Shown here: positions 23,117 through 31,724 of the stretch, piece by piece
Layout of the letters: every line of letters starts with the position of its first letter
Numbering within the stretch: the first letter of the stretch is position 1
NCBI RefSeq assembly: GCF_024055635.1
Contig: NZ_JAMXMB010000003.1
Span: forward strand, 116,819 to 180,818
DNA length: 64,000 nt
Reading direction: 5' to 3'
From: Microbacterium yannicii
Lineage (GTDB): Bacteria; Actinomycetota; Actinomycetes; Actinomycetales; Microbacteriaceae
Notes under the pieces: model-generated
Told to the model about the DNA's origin: nothing
The model's input: the letters and a program-made list of their open reading frames with translations, nothing else
Database searches by the model: none
Translations under genes and position numbers: made by a program

Positions 23117-26100
23117 GTGACAGTTCCCGGGATCGTTCGCGCCCTCGAGCATGCTGAGCCGTTTCGGGATGCGGTGGCCGCGGCATCCGTCGACGCCGAC
23201 TTCTCGCTGGTCGAAGGGCTCGACGCTCCGCTTCTCGCCGCTCTCATTGAACGCCGCCGCGCCGCCGGCAAGCCGCCGCTCGTGCTGCTGGTCGCGCCCA
23301 CGGGCCGCCGGGCGGAGTCCCTCGGCCCCGCGCTGGGCGCGATGCTGCCCGGTGCCGAGGTGCTGCACTTCCCGGCGTGGGAGACGCTGCCGCACGAGCG
23401 GCTGAGTCCCAGCGCCGAGACCGTCGGGGCACGTCTCGAGGTGCTCACGCGCATCGCACGCTGGGATGCCGCGACGCCGCTGGTGATCACCGCGTCCGTG
23501 CGGGGCGCCATCCAGCCCCTCGCTGCGGGACTGACGGACGTGCCGCCCGTCGAGCTCGTCGTGGGCGCCCGCGGACACGACCTCGGCGACGTCTCTGCCC
23601 GCCTCGTCGAGCTCGCCTACCACCGTGTCGACATGGTCTCGCGTCGCGGCGAGTTCGCGGTGCGCGGCGGCATCCTGGACGTCTTCCCGCCGACCGCCCC
23701 GCACCCGTACCGTGTCGAGTTCTTCGGCGACGAGGTGGACGAGATGCGCGCCTTCTCGGTCGCCGATCAGCGGTCGCTGCCCGGCGAGGTGCGAGAGGTC
23801 ACGTTGCTGCCGAGTCGCGAACTGCTGCTCACGGAGGCGGTGCGCGGCCGCGCACGGGAGATGAAGGGCGAGTTCCCGGGCCTCGCGGGCATGCTCGAGA
23901 AGATGGCCGAGGGCATCCCCGTCGAGGGGATGGAGTCGCTCCTGCCTGCCGTGGTGGACCGGCTGGTGACCGTCGTGGACTACCTGCCCGAGGGATCCGC
24001 CGTCGCCCTCGTCGACCCGGAGCGCGCCGTGGCCCGGGCCATCACGCTGGGGGACACGAACCGAGAGTTCCTCGAGGCGGCGTGGAGCGCCGCGACCGCG
24101 GGTGCGAGCACCCCTGTGGATCTCGGCGCCGGCGACTTCCTGACACTGCCGGCGCTGCGGGCCGCCGCACGCGCGCGCGGCGGTGTCTGGTGGAGTCTCA
24201 GCGCATTCGATTCGGGACAGGCGGATGCCGCGGCCGAAGGCCTCATCGACGACGACATCGACGTCGCGCTCGAGGCGGCCGCCGCGATCCGCGTGCCGGG
24301 CTCTGCGGTGCCGTCATTCCAGGGCAACGTGGAGGGCGCCACCGCCCACGTGGGCGACCTCCTGGCGGACGGCTGGCGTGTCGTGGTCGCCGCGTCGGGT
24401 GCGGGGCTCGTCGAGCGTGCGCGCGATGTGCTCGCTGAGCGCGGCATCGCCGCCCGCCGGGTCGACGAGGTGCTCCAGGCGCCGGAGCCCGGCGTCGTCC
24501 ACGTCGTGCTGAGCGTGCTGGAACGCGGGTTCGAGGTCGCGGACGCGAAGCTCGCCGTGCTCACGGAATCCGAGTTCTACGGCCGCACGATCGGCGGCGA
24601 CTCGCGCGTCGTCAAGAAGCTCGCGTCGCGGCGCAAGGCCGTCGTCGATCCGCTGCAGCTGAAGGCCGGCGACTACGTCGTGCACGCGACGCACGGCATC
24701 GGCAAGTTCGTCGAGCTGACGCAGCGCGAGGTCTCCAGCGGCGGGCGCAACGCGGTCAAGAGCGTGCGGGAGTACCTCGTGCTGGAGTACGCGCCGTCCA
24801 AGCGCGGCTACCCCGGCGACAAGCTCTTCGTGCCCACGGATCAGCTGGACCTGCTCTCGCGCTATGTCGGCGGCGAGGCGCCGGCCCTGTCGAAGATGGG
24901 GGGCAGCGACTGGGCGCAGGCCAAGAGCAAGGCGCGCCGTGCTGTCCGAGACATCGCCGTCGAGCTCGTCAAGCTGTACTCGGCGCGGATGGCGTCCAAG
25001 GGTCACGCTTTCGGTCCGGACACGCCCTGGCAGCGCGAGCTCGAGGAGGCGTTCCCGTTCGCCGAGACGCCCGACCAGCTGCAGACCATCGACGAGATCA
25101 AGGCCGACATGGAGAAGCCGATCCCGATGGACCGGCTGCTGTCGGGCGACGTGGGCTTCGGCAAGACCGAGGTGGCCGTGCGCGCCGCGTTCAAGGCCAT
25201 CCAGGACGGCAAGCAGGTCGCGATGCTCGTGCCCACGACCCTGCTCGTCAAGCAGCACCTCGAGACGTTCACCGAGCGCTTCGCCGGCTTCCCGGTGAAG
25301 GTGAAGGCGCTCTCGCGCTTCCAGACCGACAAGCAGGCCCGCGAGGTGCTCGCAGGGCTCACCGACGGCACCGTCGACATGGTCATCGGCACCCATCGGA
25401 TCCTCACCGAGAAGGTGATCTTCAAGGACCTCGGGCTCATGATCATCGACGAGGAGCAGCGCTTCGGGGTCGAGCACAAGGATCAGCTGAAGAAGCTGAA
25501 GACCAACGTCGACATCCTTGCGATGAGCGCGACGCCCATCCCGCGCACGCTCGAGATGGCGGTGACGGGCATCCGCGAGATGTCGACGCTGCAGACGCCG
25601 CCCGAGGATCGGCATCCCATCCTGTCGTATGTCGGCCCGCGCAACGACAAGCAGATCACCGCCGCGATCCGCCGTGAGCTGCTGCGCGAGGGACAGGTGT
25701 TCTATGTGCACAACCGGGTGCAGTCGATCCAGCGCGTCGCGGCAGAGCTCGCCGAGCTGGTGCCCGAGGCACGCATCGCCGTGGCGCACGGGCAGATGGG
25801 CGAGCACGCCCTCGAAGAGGTCGTCGACGCGTTCTGGGAGCGCCGCTCGGACGTCCTGGTCTGCACGACGATCGTCGAGACGGGTCTCGACATCTCCAAC
25901 GCCAACACGATCATCATCGACCGCGCCGACAAGTACGGTCTCAGCCAGCTGCACCAGCTGCGCGGACGGGTCGGTCGTGCGCGCGAGCGCGCCTACGCGT
26001 ACTTCCTGTACGACGACATGAAGCCGCTCAGCGAGACCGCGGCGGACCGGCTCGAGACCATCGCGGTCAACAACGACCTCGGCTCCGGCATGCAGGTCGC

Positions 26101-26749
26101 GCTGAAGGACCTCGAGCTCCGCGGCGCCGGCAATCTCCTGGGCGCCGAGCAGGCCGGGCACATCGCCGGCGTGGGCTTCGACCTGTACCTGCGCATGATC
26201 GGCGAGGCCGTCGCGACGTTCCGCGGCGAAGAGACCGAGGGGCCGGCCGAACTGCGCCTCGAGCTGCCGGTGCAGGCCCGCATCCCCGAGTCGTACATCG
26301 ACAGCGAGCGGCTGCGTCTCGAGGCGTATCAGAAGCTCTCGGCCGCAGCATCCGTCACCGCGCAGCCGGACGCGATCGACCTCGTGGTCGAAGAGCTGAC
26401 CGACCGTTACGGCGAACCCCCGGCCGATGTCGAGGGATTGCTCGCGGTCGCGCGGCTGCGCCGGCGCGCGGGTCAGGCGGGGCTGGCCGACGTCGTCGCG
26501 ATGGGCCCCAACCTGCGCATCGCGCCGGCGAATCTGCCCGACTCGATGCGGGTGCGCCTGCAGCGGCTGCACCCCAAGGCCAAGCTGGTCGCGGGTGGCG
26601 AGGCGATGGTCGTGCCGCTTCCGTCAGCCGGTGGTGATCCGCTGCGTGACGACGAGCTCATCGCCTGGGTCGCACAGCTGATCGAGCAGCTGTGGCCGCC
26701 GAAGAGGACCGACACGGATGCCGCGGCCGATGCGGCCGTCAACGCCTGA
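23117..26749 (+). CDS. mfd: Transcription-repair coupling factor
   Basis: 1210 residues, standard length. Order of domains: UvrB-homology region (about 10-330), RNA-polymerase-interacting CarD-like domain (DYVVHATHGIGKFVE, about 515-600), DNA translocase with Walker A GDVGFGKTEVAV (near 676) and Walker B DEEQRFGV (near 778), TRG motif region and a C-terminal regulatory domain. It removes RNA polymerase stalled at lesions and recruits UvrA. GTG start 23117; TAGACT lies just upstream, consistent with a leaderless or very short-leader transcript. The actinobacterial neighbour mazG is here about 9 kb away, so the cluster is interrupted. Confidence 0.97.
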   Translation: MTVPGIVRALEHAEPFRDAVAAASVDADFSLVEGLDAPLLAALIERRRAAGKPPLVLLVAPTGRRAESLGPALGAMLPGAEVLHFPAWETLPHERLSPSAETVGARLEVLTRIARWDAATPLVITASVRGAIQPLAAGLTDVPPVELVVGARGHDLGDVSARLVELAYHRVDMVSRRGEFAVRGGILDVFPPTAPHPYRVEFFGDEVDEMRAFSVADQRSLPGEVREVTLLPSRELLLTEAVRGRAREMKGEFPGLAGMLEKMAEGIPVEGMESLLPAVVDRLVTVVDYLPEGSAVALVDPERAVARAITLGDTNREFLEAAWSAATAGASTPVDLGAGDFLTLPALRAAARARGGVWWSLSAFDSGQADAAAEGLIDDDIDVALEAAAAIRVPGSAVPSFQGNVEGATAHVGDLLADGWRVVVAASGAGLVERARDVLAERGIAARRVDEVLQAPEPGVVHVVLSVLERGFEVADAKLAVLTESEFYGRTIGGDSRVVKKLASRRKAVVDPLQLKAGDYVVHATHGIGKFVELTQREVSSGGRNAVKSVREYLVLEYAPSKRGYPGDKLFVPTDQLDLLSRYVGGEAPALSKMGGSDWAQAKSKARRAVRDIAVELVKLYSARMASKGHAFGPDTPWQRELEEAFPFAETPDQLQTIDEIKADMEKPIPMDRLLSGDVGFGKTEVAVRAAFKAIQDGKQVAMLVPTTLLVKQHLETFTERFAGFPVKVKALSRFQTDKQAREVLAGLTDGTVDMVIGTHRILTEKVIFKDLGLMIIDEEQRFGVEHKDQLKKLKTNVDILAMSATPIPRTLEMAVTGIREMSTLQTPPEDRHPILSYVGPRNDKQITAAIRRELLREGQVFYVHNRVQSIQRVAAELAELVPEARIAVAHGQMGEHALEEVVDAFWERRSDVLVCTTIVETGLDISNANTIIIDRADKYGLSQLHQLRGRVGRARERAYAYFLYDDMKPLSETAADRLETIAVNNDLGSGMQVALKDLELRGAGNLLGAEQAGHIAGVGFDLYLRMIGEAVATFRGEETEGPAELRLELPVQARIPESYIDSERLRLEAYQKLSAAASVTAQPDAIDLVVEELTDRYGEPPADVEGLLAVARLRRRAGQAGLADVVAMGPNLRIAPANLPDSMRVRLQRLHPKAKLVAGGEAMVVPLPSAGGDPLRDDELIAWVAQLIEQLWPPKRTDTDAAADAAVNA

Positions 26750-26798
26750 CGGCCGGCGGGAGCCCGGTCGGTCGGCTGACGGGCGGCGCGGACTCAGC

Positions 26799-27752
26799 TC
26801 AGGACGACGCGCCTCCGCCGTCGAGGGTCGGGAACGTCCACGTGCCGTCGGTCACCTGCGTGCGCGGCCGGTACAGCCGGACGAGGTAGTTCCACCCCTC
26901 GGTCACCGGGATGGCATTCGGAGTGCCGGGTGGGAAGTCCCCGAACCGGACGGTGGTGGAGCCGTCCGCGTTGCGTGAGCCCGTGATGTTGTTGACGGTG
27001 TACATGTTCCGGTCGTTCGGCTCGAAGAAGCCCTCCGCGTTGTAGACCGAGATCGACCAGAATCCGTCGACCGGTACGTCGCCGACCGTCAGCTCGTAGC
27101 GCCCGACGGGAAGGCGTGGGTCCACGCCGATATACGCCGCCTCGGTCGATGGCAGGCCGCCCCAGCCGGCCGCGGTGCCGATCAGGTGACGGACCGGGTC
27201 GACCTCTTCCTTCGCGCCGAAGGTGCGATCGAACGCGGTGAGGTTCCGGGCGAGGGCGAGCAGAGCCTCGCGGGTCTCGTCCATCGACACGGCATCGTAA
27301 TCCGGGTACGCGAATTCGACCGACGAGGCGGCCGTGAGGGTGATCGCGTCCTGGATGGTGGCGACCGCGGCCAGATCGTTCGGATCGGACGGGTCGACGA
27401 GCGTCCGCACCGCTACGGCTACGTATCGCGTACCGAAGAGGTCGCTCGACAGTTCGTAGGTCCCGGCGTCGTGGAAGATCGCGTTGACGTAGTGGTCCTG
27501 ATTGACGACCATCGCAGACAGGTAGCGGTCGCCGTGCTCGGGAAGAGTCAGTGTCGCGCCGGCGACCAGGTCGACGACCGCGAAGCTGTAGAGCGTGTCA
27601 CGGTTCAACCGGATCACCGTCTGGTTGTCGATCGCCGCGGGCTCGCGATTGTGGACGAAGCGGTTGACACCGCCGGCTTGGGCCTGAAGATCGCGGAACA
27701 TCCGATCCGTCTCGGCGCGGGCGAAGTCATCGACGTTCACGGGAAGGGCCAC
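26799..27752 (-). CDS. DUF1254/DUF1214 domain-containing protein
   Basis: 317 residues from GTG 27752. The N-terminal DUF1254 part shows NRDTLYSFAVVDL and NQDHYVNAI; the C-terminal DUF1214 part shows GFWSISVYNAEGFFEPND and NAIPVTEGWNYLVRLYRPR. These two domains usually occur together in soluble beta-rich proteins of unknown function. No signal peptide is seen with this start. CAGGAT ends 7 bases upstream of the GTG; the frame remains open far upstream, but that region is antisense to a glyoxalase-like gene and reads as low-complexity Arg/Pro. Convergent with mfd. Confidence 0.85.
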   Translation of the reverse strand: MALPVNVDDFARAETDRMFRDLQAQAGGVNRFVHNREPAAIDNQTVIRLNRDTLYSFAVVDLVAGATLTLPEHGDRYLSAMVVNQDHYVNAIFHDAGTYELSSDLFGTRYVAVAVRTLVDPSDPNDLAAVATIQDAITLTAASSVEFAYPDYDAVSMDETREALLALARNLTAFDRTFGAKEEVDPVRHLIGTAAGWGGLPSTEAAYIGVDPRLPVGRYELTVGDVPVDGFWSISVYNAEGFFEPNDRNMYTVNNITGSRNADGSTTVRFGDFPPGTPNAIPVTEGWNYLVRLYRPRTQVTDGTWTFPTLDGGGASS

Positions 27753-27826
27753 GAGCTCGATCCTGGCACAGCGCGCGATGCGCGATGCGCGCGACGCGAG
27801 GGGCTCGCGTGCGAGAGGGTGGAGGC

Positions 27827-28198
27827 ATGGTGGCCGACCTTCGCATCGAGATCTTCCCCGACGACCTGGACCGGGCGGTCGACTTCTACGTCCGCGTGCT
27901 CGGGTTCTCGCTCGTGCGCGATGAGCGGCACGTCGAGTGGGCCTACGTCGCGCTCGAGCTCGGTCGTGTGCGCGTCGGGGCCGCGTGGCGCGCCGCGGTC
28001 GATCCCGCGCCGCGCCGGCCGCCGGTGGGAGTGGAGCTCGTGCTCGAGACGGATGATCTGGATGCCGCCCGCCGGCGGGTCGCCGACGAGGGCTGGCCCG
28101 TCGACGACGACGTGCAGGCGCAGCCATGGGGCCTGCGCGATTTCCGGGTGCTCGATCCGAGCGGCTACTACTGGCGTCTGACGGAGCACCCGTACTGA
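27827..28198 (+). CDS. VOC family (glyoxalase/bleomycin resistance-like) protein
   Basis: 123 residues, a single VOC domain with two beta-alpha-beta-beta-beta modules: DLDRAVDFYVRVLGFSLV and DDLDAARRRVADEGWPV, ending DFRVLDPSGYYWRL. Metal-ligand positions of known VOC enzymes (His/Glu) are not obvious, so chemistry cannot be assigned. The ATG start has AGAGGG 8 bases upstream; a GTG codon follows directly. Divergent from the DUF1254 gene. Confidence 0.85.
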   Translation: MVADLRIEIFPDDLDRAVDFYVRVLGFSLVRDERHVEWAYVALELGRVRVGAAWRAAVDPAPRRPPVGVELVLETDDLDAARRRVADEGWPVDDDVQAQPWGLRDFRVLDPSGYYWRLTEHPY

Positions 28199-28277
28199 CA
28201 CGCTCGCCGGCGACCGGGTGCGATGCGGAGGCGCCGCACTACGCTGGCATCGATCCACCACCGACGGAGGAAGAACG

Positions 28278-28877
28278 ATGCGTTTCGAGCACCTCGGGGC
28301 GCAGCCCCGTATCCATCCCGACGCGGTCGTCGCCGCGACAGCGGTGATCAGCGGCGACGTCGAGATCGGCGCCGACTGCCAGATCCTGCACGGCGCGGTG
28401 ATCACAGCGGAAGGCGGGGCGATCACCCTGGGCGAGAACGTCATCGTCATGGAGAACGCGCTCATCCGCGCCACCGCGACCAACCCCGTGCACATCGCCG
28501 ACCACGTGCTGGTCGGCCCGATGGCGAGCATCTCGGGAGCCGTCGTCGAGGAGGAGGTGTTCCTCGCGACCGGCACGCGCGTGTTCAACGGTGCCCGCAT
28601 CGGGGCGCGCAGCGAAGTGCGGATCAACGCGGTCGTGCATCTGCGCACGACGCTGCCCGCCGATTCGACTGTGCCGATCGGCTGGGTGGCGGTAGGCGAT
28701 CCCGTGCAGGTCCTGCCGCCTGACCGCCACGAGGAGATCTGGGCCGCGCAGCGCGAACTCGACTTTCCCGGCTACGTCTTCGGGCTCGACCGCGAGACCC
28801 CCGACCTCATGGTCCAGCTCACGGAGCGCTACGGCCGCAGCCTCGCGCGTCACGCCGACGACCGTCGGGTGGACTGA
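28278..28877 (+). CDS. Gamma carbonic anhydrase-like hexapeptide-repeat protein
   Basis: 199 residues. A left-handed beta-helix of hexapeptide repeats (HPDAVVAATAVISGDVEIGADCQIL..., IADHVLVGPMASISG, IGARSEVRINAV) like the gamma-CA/YrdA/PaaY family. Those proteins bind zinc through three histidines in the pattern H...H(x)4H; here only scattered His residues (about positions 32, 71, 76) are visible, so CA activity is doubtful. Start ATG 28278 with GGAGGAAG upstream; an in-frame ATG at 28218 has no such site. Confidence 0.82.
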   Translation: MRFEHLGAQPRIHPDAVVAATAVISGDVEIGADCQILHGAVITAEGGAITLGENVIVMENALIRATATNPVHIADHVLVGPMASISGAVVEEEVFLATGTRVFNGARIGARSEVRINAVVHLRTTLPADSTVPIGWVAVGDPVQVLPPDRHEEIWAAQRELDFPGYVFGLDRETPDLMVQLTERYGRSLARHADDRRVD

Positions 28878-28964
28878 CCCCTCCCCGATCTGCCGCACAC
28901 ACCTGCCGCGCGCCGGATCGACGTGGCGCTGGCCTTCCCCCGGCTCAAGCCATAGGGTCGCGAC

Positions 28965-30665
28965 ATGGGCCGTCTGGGGACCCGTTCGAGGCTCGATCAG
29001 GCCGTTGGGGCCTTCTCGAGCAACTGGCGCAACCCCAATCTGCGGCGCGCGCAGCTCAGCTTCCTCGGGGCCTGGACTGCCGAGTGGGCGTTCACGGTGG
29101 CGCTCGGCATCGTCGCGTACAACGCGGGCGGCGCGCTCGCCCTGGGAGCGGTGGGCCTGCTGCGCACGCTGCCCTCGGCGCTGCTGGCGCCGATTCTGTC
29201 GCCGTTCGCGGATCGCGGACGGCGCGAGCGCGTGCTCGTCGTGGTGTCGGTCGTGCGAGGCGCCGCCACCGTCGTCGCAGCGATCGTCGTGGCCGTGTCG
29301 GGCCCGATTGCGGTCGTCTACGCGCTTGCGGTCGTCTCGACGCTCGCGGCGACCATGTTCCGGCCGGCGCATTCCGCCCTGCTGCCGACCCTGTGCCGCA
29401 CCGGGCATGAACTGGCCAGCGCGAACGTCGTCAGGGGGCTGTTGGACTCCGTCGCAACGCTCGTCGGGCCGCTCGTCGCCGCGATCCTGCTGGGATTCAC
29501 GAATGTCTCCGTTGTGTTCGCGGTGGCGGCGCTCGCCTCGTTCTGGGCAGCGCTGCTGCTCTTGCGCGTACGGTACGACGCGCCGCCGCGGCCGGCGGGG
29601 CCGCGACGCGACCTGCTGAGGGAGGCGGGTGAGGGGCTCGCCGCGGTGGGGCGGAGTCGCGATCTGCAGCTGATCCTCGGCCTGGCCGCCGCTCAATCGC
29701 TCACGCGGGGCGCACTCACCGTCTTCTCGGTGGTGGTCGCCATCGAACTGCTGGGCATGGGCGAGTCAGGAGCGGGGACGCTGATGGCCTCGGTCGGAGT
29801 GGGAGCGGTTCTGGGCTCGCTCGCGGCGTCGTTGCTGGTGGGAACCCGGCGGCTGGGCGCGTGGTTCGCCGTCGGTGTGGCGTTGTGGGGACTTCCCCTC
29901 GCCCTCGTCGGTGTCTTTCCCGCGCAGGCCGTGGCGCTCGTCCTGCTCGCCTTCGTCGGGGTCGGCAACGCGCTCATCGACCTCGCCGGTTTCACGCTGA
30001 TCGGCAGGCTGACGCCGGACGCGCTGATGGCGCGCGTCTTCGGCGTGCTCGAGAGCCTGGTAGCGGTATCCATCGGCGTCGGCGCGATCATGGCATCGGT
30101 CATGATCGCGTGGCTCGGCGTCGACGGCGCGCTCATCGCGATCGGCGCGCTGTGTCCGGTGCTCGCGCTCGCCTCGTGGTGGCGGCTGCGCGGCCTCGAC
30201 GGGTCCGTCGGCGCACTGGACGCCGAGGTCCGCCTTCTCCAGCGCGTGCCGATGTTCCAGCCGCTCCCGCTGCCCGCGATCGAACAGCTTGCTCGCGGGC
30301 TGGAACCGGTCGAGGTGGCGCCGGGCAGCACCGTGTTCACCCAGGGGGACCCCGGCGATCGCTACTTCGTGATCGAGAGCGGCCGAGCCGACGTGCTCGG
30401 CGAAGGTCGCGTGATCGCGACGCTCGGCGAGGGGGAGGGATTCGGTGAGATCGCGCTGCTTCGCCGCACGCCGCGGACCGCGACGGTGCTCGCGCGCACC
30501 CCTCTCGCGCTCAAGGCGCTCACCGCTGGCCGGTTCACCGACGTCGTGCTCGGCTTTGCGCCCAGCGCCCGGAAGGCCGCGACGACGGTTGAGGACGAGC
30601 TCGAGCGCTATGCGCCCGACGACCTGCCCGACGGGCGGCGGGCATCGCGAGACCCGCTCGAATGA
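28965..30665 (+). CDS. MFS transporter fused to a cyclic-nucleotide-binding domain
   Basis: 566 residues. Residues ~25-410 are a 12-segment MFS transporter of the MFS_3/enterobactin-exporter-like type (motif ADRGRRERVLVV in the first loop). Residues ~430-550 are a cytosolic CNMP domain: FTQGDPGDRYFVIESGRADV, then the phosphate-binding cassette FGEIALLRRTPRTATV with intact Glu495 and Arg504, so cAMP or cGMP binding is likely. A transporter gated by a cyclic nucleotide is inferred. ATG start with TAGGGT ending 6 bases upstream (leaderless). The next gene, 25 bases on, has a class III cyclase fold. Confidence 0.9.
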   Translation: MGRLGTRSRLDQAVGAFSSNWRNPNLRRAQLSFLGAWTAEWAFTVALGIVAYNAGGALALGAVGLLRTLPSALLAPILSPFADRGRRERVLVVVSVVRGAATVVAAIVVAVSGPIAVVYALAVVSTLAATMFRPAHSALLPTLCRTGHELASANVVRGLLDSVATLVGPLVAAILLGFTNVSVVFAVAALASFWAALLLLRVRYDAPPRPAGPRRDLLREAGEGLAAVGRSRDLQLILGLAAAQSLTRGALTVFSVVVAIELLGMGESGAGTLMASVGVGAVLGSLAASLLVGTRRLGAWFAVGVALWGLPLALVGVFPAQAVALVLLAFVGVGNALIDLAGFTLIGRLTPDALMARVFGVLESLVAVSIGVGAIMASVMIAWLGVDGALIAIGALCPVLALASWWRLRGLDGSVGALDAEVRLLQRVPMFQPLPLPAIEQLARGLEPVEVAPGSTVFTQGDPGDRYFVIESGRADVLGEGRVIATLGEGEGFGEIALLRRTPRTATVLARTPLALKALTAGRFTDVVLGFAPSARKAATTVEDELERYAPDDLPDGRRASRDPLE

Positions 30666-30690
30666 ACGACCGACGAAGGGGACCGGAGAC

Positions 30691-31398
30691 ATGGGGACAG
30701 AGCGAACGGCGCTGCTGATCGCCGATATCGGCGGCTACACCGAGTACATGGGCTCACACCGCATGACGCTGGCGCATGCCGAGGTCAACACGGCGCGGAT
30801 GCTCGAGAGCATCGTCCGCGCCGCGCACGGATTCCAGCTCGTCGAGATCGAGGGCGACGCCGCCTTCCTCTCTCGGCGTGCCGATGCGCGTGATCCCGAC
30901 ACGACGCTCACCGACATCCTGCGTCTGGCGGTGATGATGCACCGCGCCTTCCATCTCGAGCGCGACTACGTGGTGCAGAATCTCTGCCCGTGCGGCGGAT
31001 GCCGCCAGGCACGCAATCTCACCCTCAAGTTCGTGGCGCACGTGGGCGATGTCGCGATCCAGCGGATCGGCGGCCGCTCCAAGCTGGTCGGCATCGACGT
31101 GATCCTGGTGCACCGGCTGCTGAAGAACTCCGTCGGCATCCCCGAGTACGTCCTGTTGACCGAGGAACTGTGCCGCACCGACGCGGCATCTCTTCCCGCG
31201 TCGGCCGGCGAGCTCGCACCGGATCTCGAGGGCATAGGCACCATCCGCGCCTACTTCGTCGACGTCGCGGATCTGGACCACGTCGACGAAGCATCGCCGG
31301 CTCCGACCCTGCGGTCGCGATTGGGCAGCACGTTCTCGGCAGTGGGTCGCGGGCTGCCCTACATGCTGGGCACGAGGAAGCCGCGCCGCACGCGCTAG
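30691..31398 (+). CDS. DUF2652 protein with class III nucleotidyl cyclase fold
   Basis: 235 residues. Class III cyclase landmarks align: ALLIADIGGYTEYM (first metal Asp12), VEIEGDAAF (second metal Asp56; Glu52 sits where guanylate cyclases have their guanine-specifying Glu), and LKFVAHVGDVAIQRIGG...KLVGIDVILVHRLL, in which the transition-state Arg (Arg142) is kept but the catalytic Asn is Ile138. A CPCGGC cluster (Cys99, 101, 104) interrupts the domain. It may make or bind a cyclic nucleotide; the missing Asn argues for weak or no synthesis. Directly downstream of the CNMP-domain MFS transporter. ATG start after GGAGAC. Confidence 0.82.
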   Translation: MGTERTALLIADIGGYTEYMGSHRMTLAHAEVNTARMLESIVRAAHGFQLVEIEGDAAFLSRRADARDPDTTLTDILRLAVMMHRAFHLERDYVVQNLCPCGGCRQARNLTLKFVAHVGDVAIQRIGGRSKLVGIDVILVHRLLKNSVGIPEYVLLTEELCRTDAASLPASAGELAPDLEGIGTIRAYFVDVADLDHVDEASPAPTLRSRLGSTFSAVGRGLPYMLGTRKPRRTR

Positions 31399-31484
31399 CG
31401 CGCAGGGGTCCCGATCGCGCCACTCGGCATCGGCGGGCGGGGCCGCGTGCGGCAGCGGCCCGCGGCATCCGTGATCCGCCTTCG

Positions 31485-31655
31485 TCACTCCCAGAGCAGG
31501 TCGCAGTCGCGGCAGGCGAACTCGAGGCGGTCGACCCAGCCGTCGTCGAGGGCGTCTCGACGATCCCACTCGATCCGGAACCACCTCGGCTCGGTCGCTC
31601 GCACATCGAGCGACCCGCAGTGGGGGCAGACTTCGGCGACGACGTTCCGTGCCAT
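31485..31655 (-). CDS. Small zinc-ribbon protein (56 residues)
   Basis: Translation from ATG 31655 starts MARNVVAEVCPHCGSLDVRA and ends FACRDCDLLWE. Two CxxC knuckles (CPHC near residue 10, CRDC near 48) form a zinc ribbon around a Trp/Arg/Asp-rich middle (RWFRIEWDRRD, DDGWVDRLEF). I do not recognise a named family. It is real because the CxxC pairs and codon usage are those of a coding sequence. Convergent with the DUF2652 gene and downstream of ppc on the same strand, opposite in order; function unknown. Confidence 0.72.
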   Translation of the reverse strand: MARNVVAEVCPHCGSLDVRATEPRWFRIEWDRRDALDDGWVDRLEFACRDCDLLWE

Positions 31656-31724
31656 GGGCGCTACGGTACGCCGGGGCGTCGGAGATCCCGCGCGCGACGC
31701 GCGTGTCGCCGCACTCGGCGCGGG

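Noticed and set aside
22200..23120. Plus-strand open frame that includes the 24-bp repeats as RRSSLSVP repeats
   Set aside because: Most of it is antisense to the DUF4190-like gene; it has no ribosome site, and the repeat peptide is an artefact of the 24-bp period.
26799..28127. Upstream-extended DUF1254 protein
   Set aside because: The extra 125 residues are antisense to the VOC gene and of low complexity; GTG 27752 has a promoter in place.
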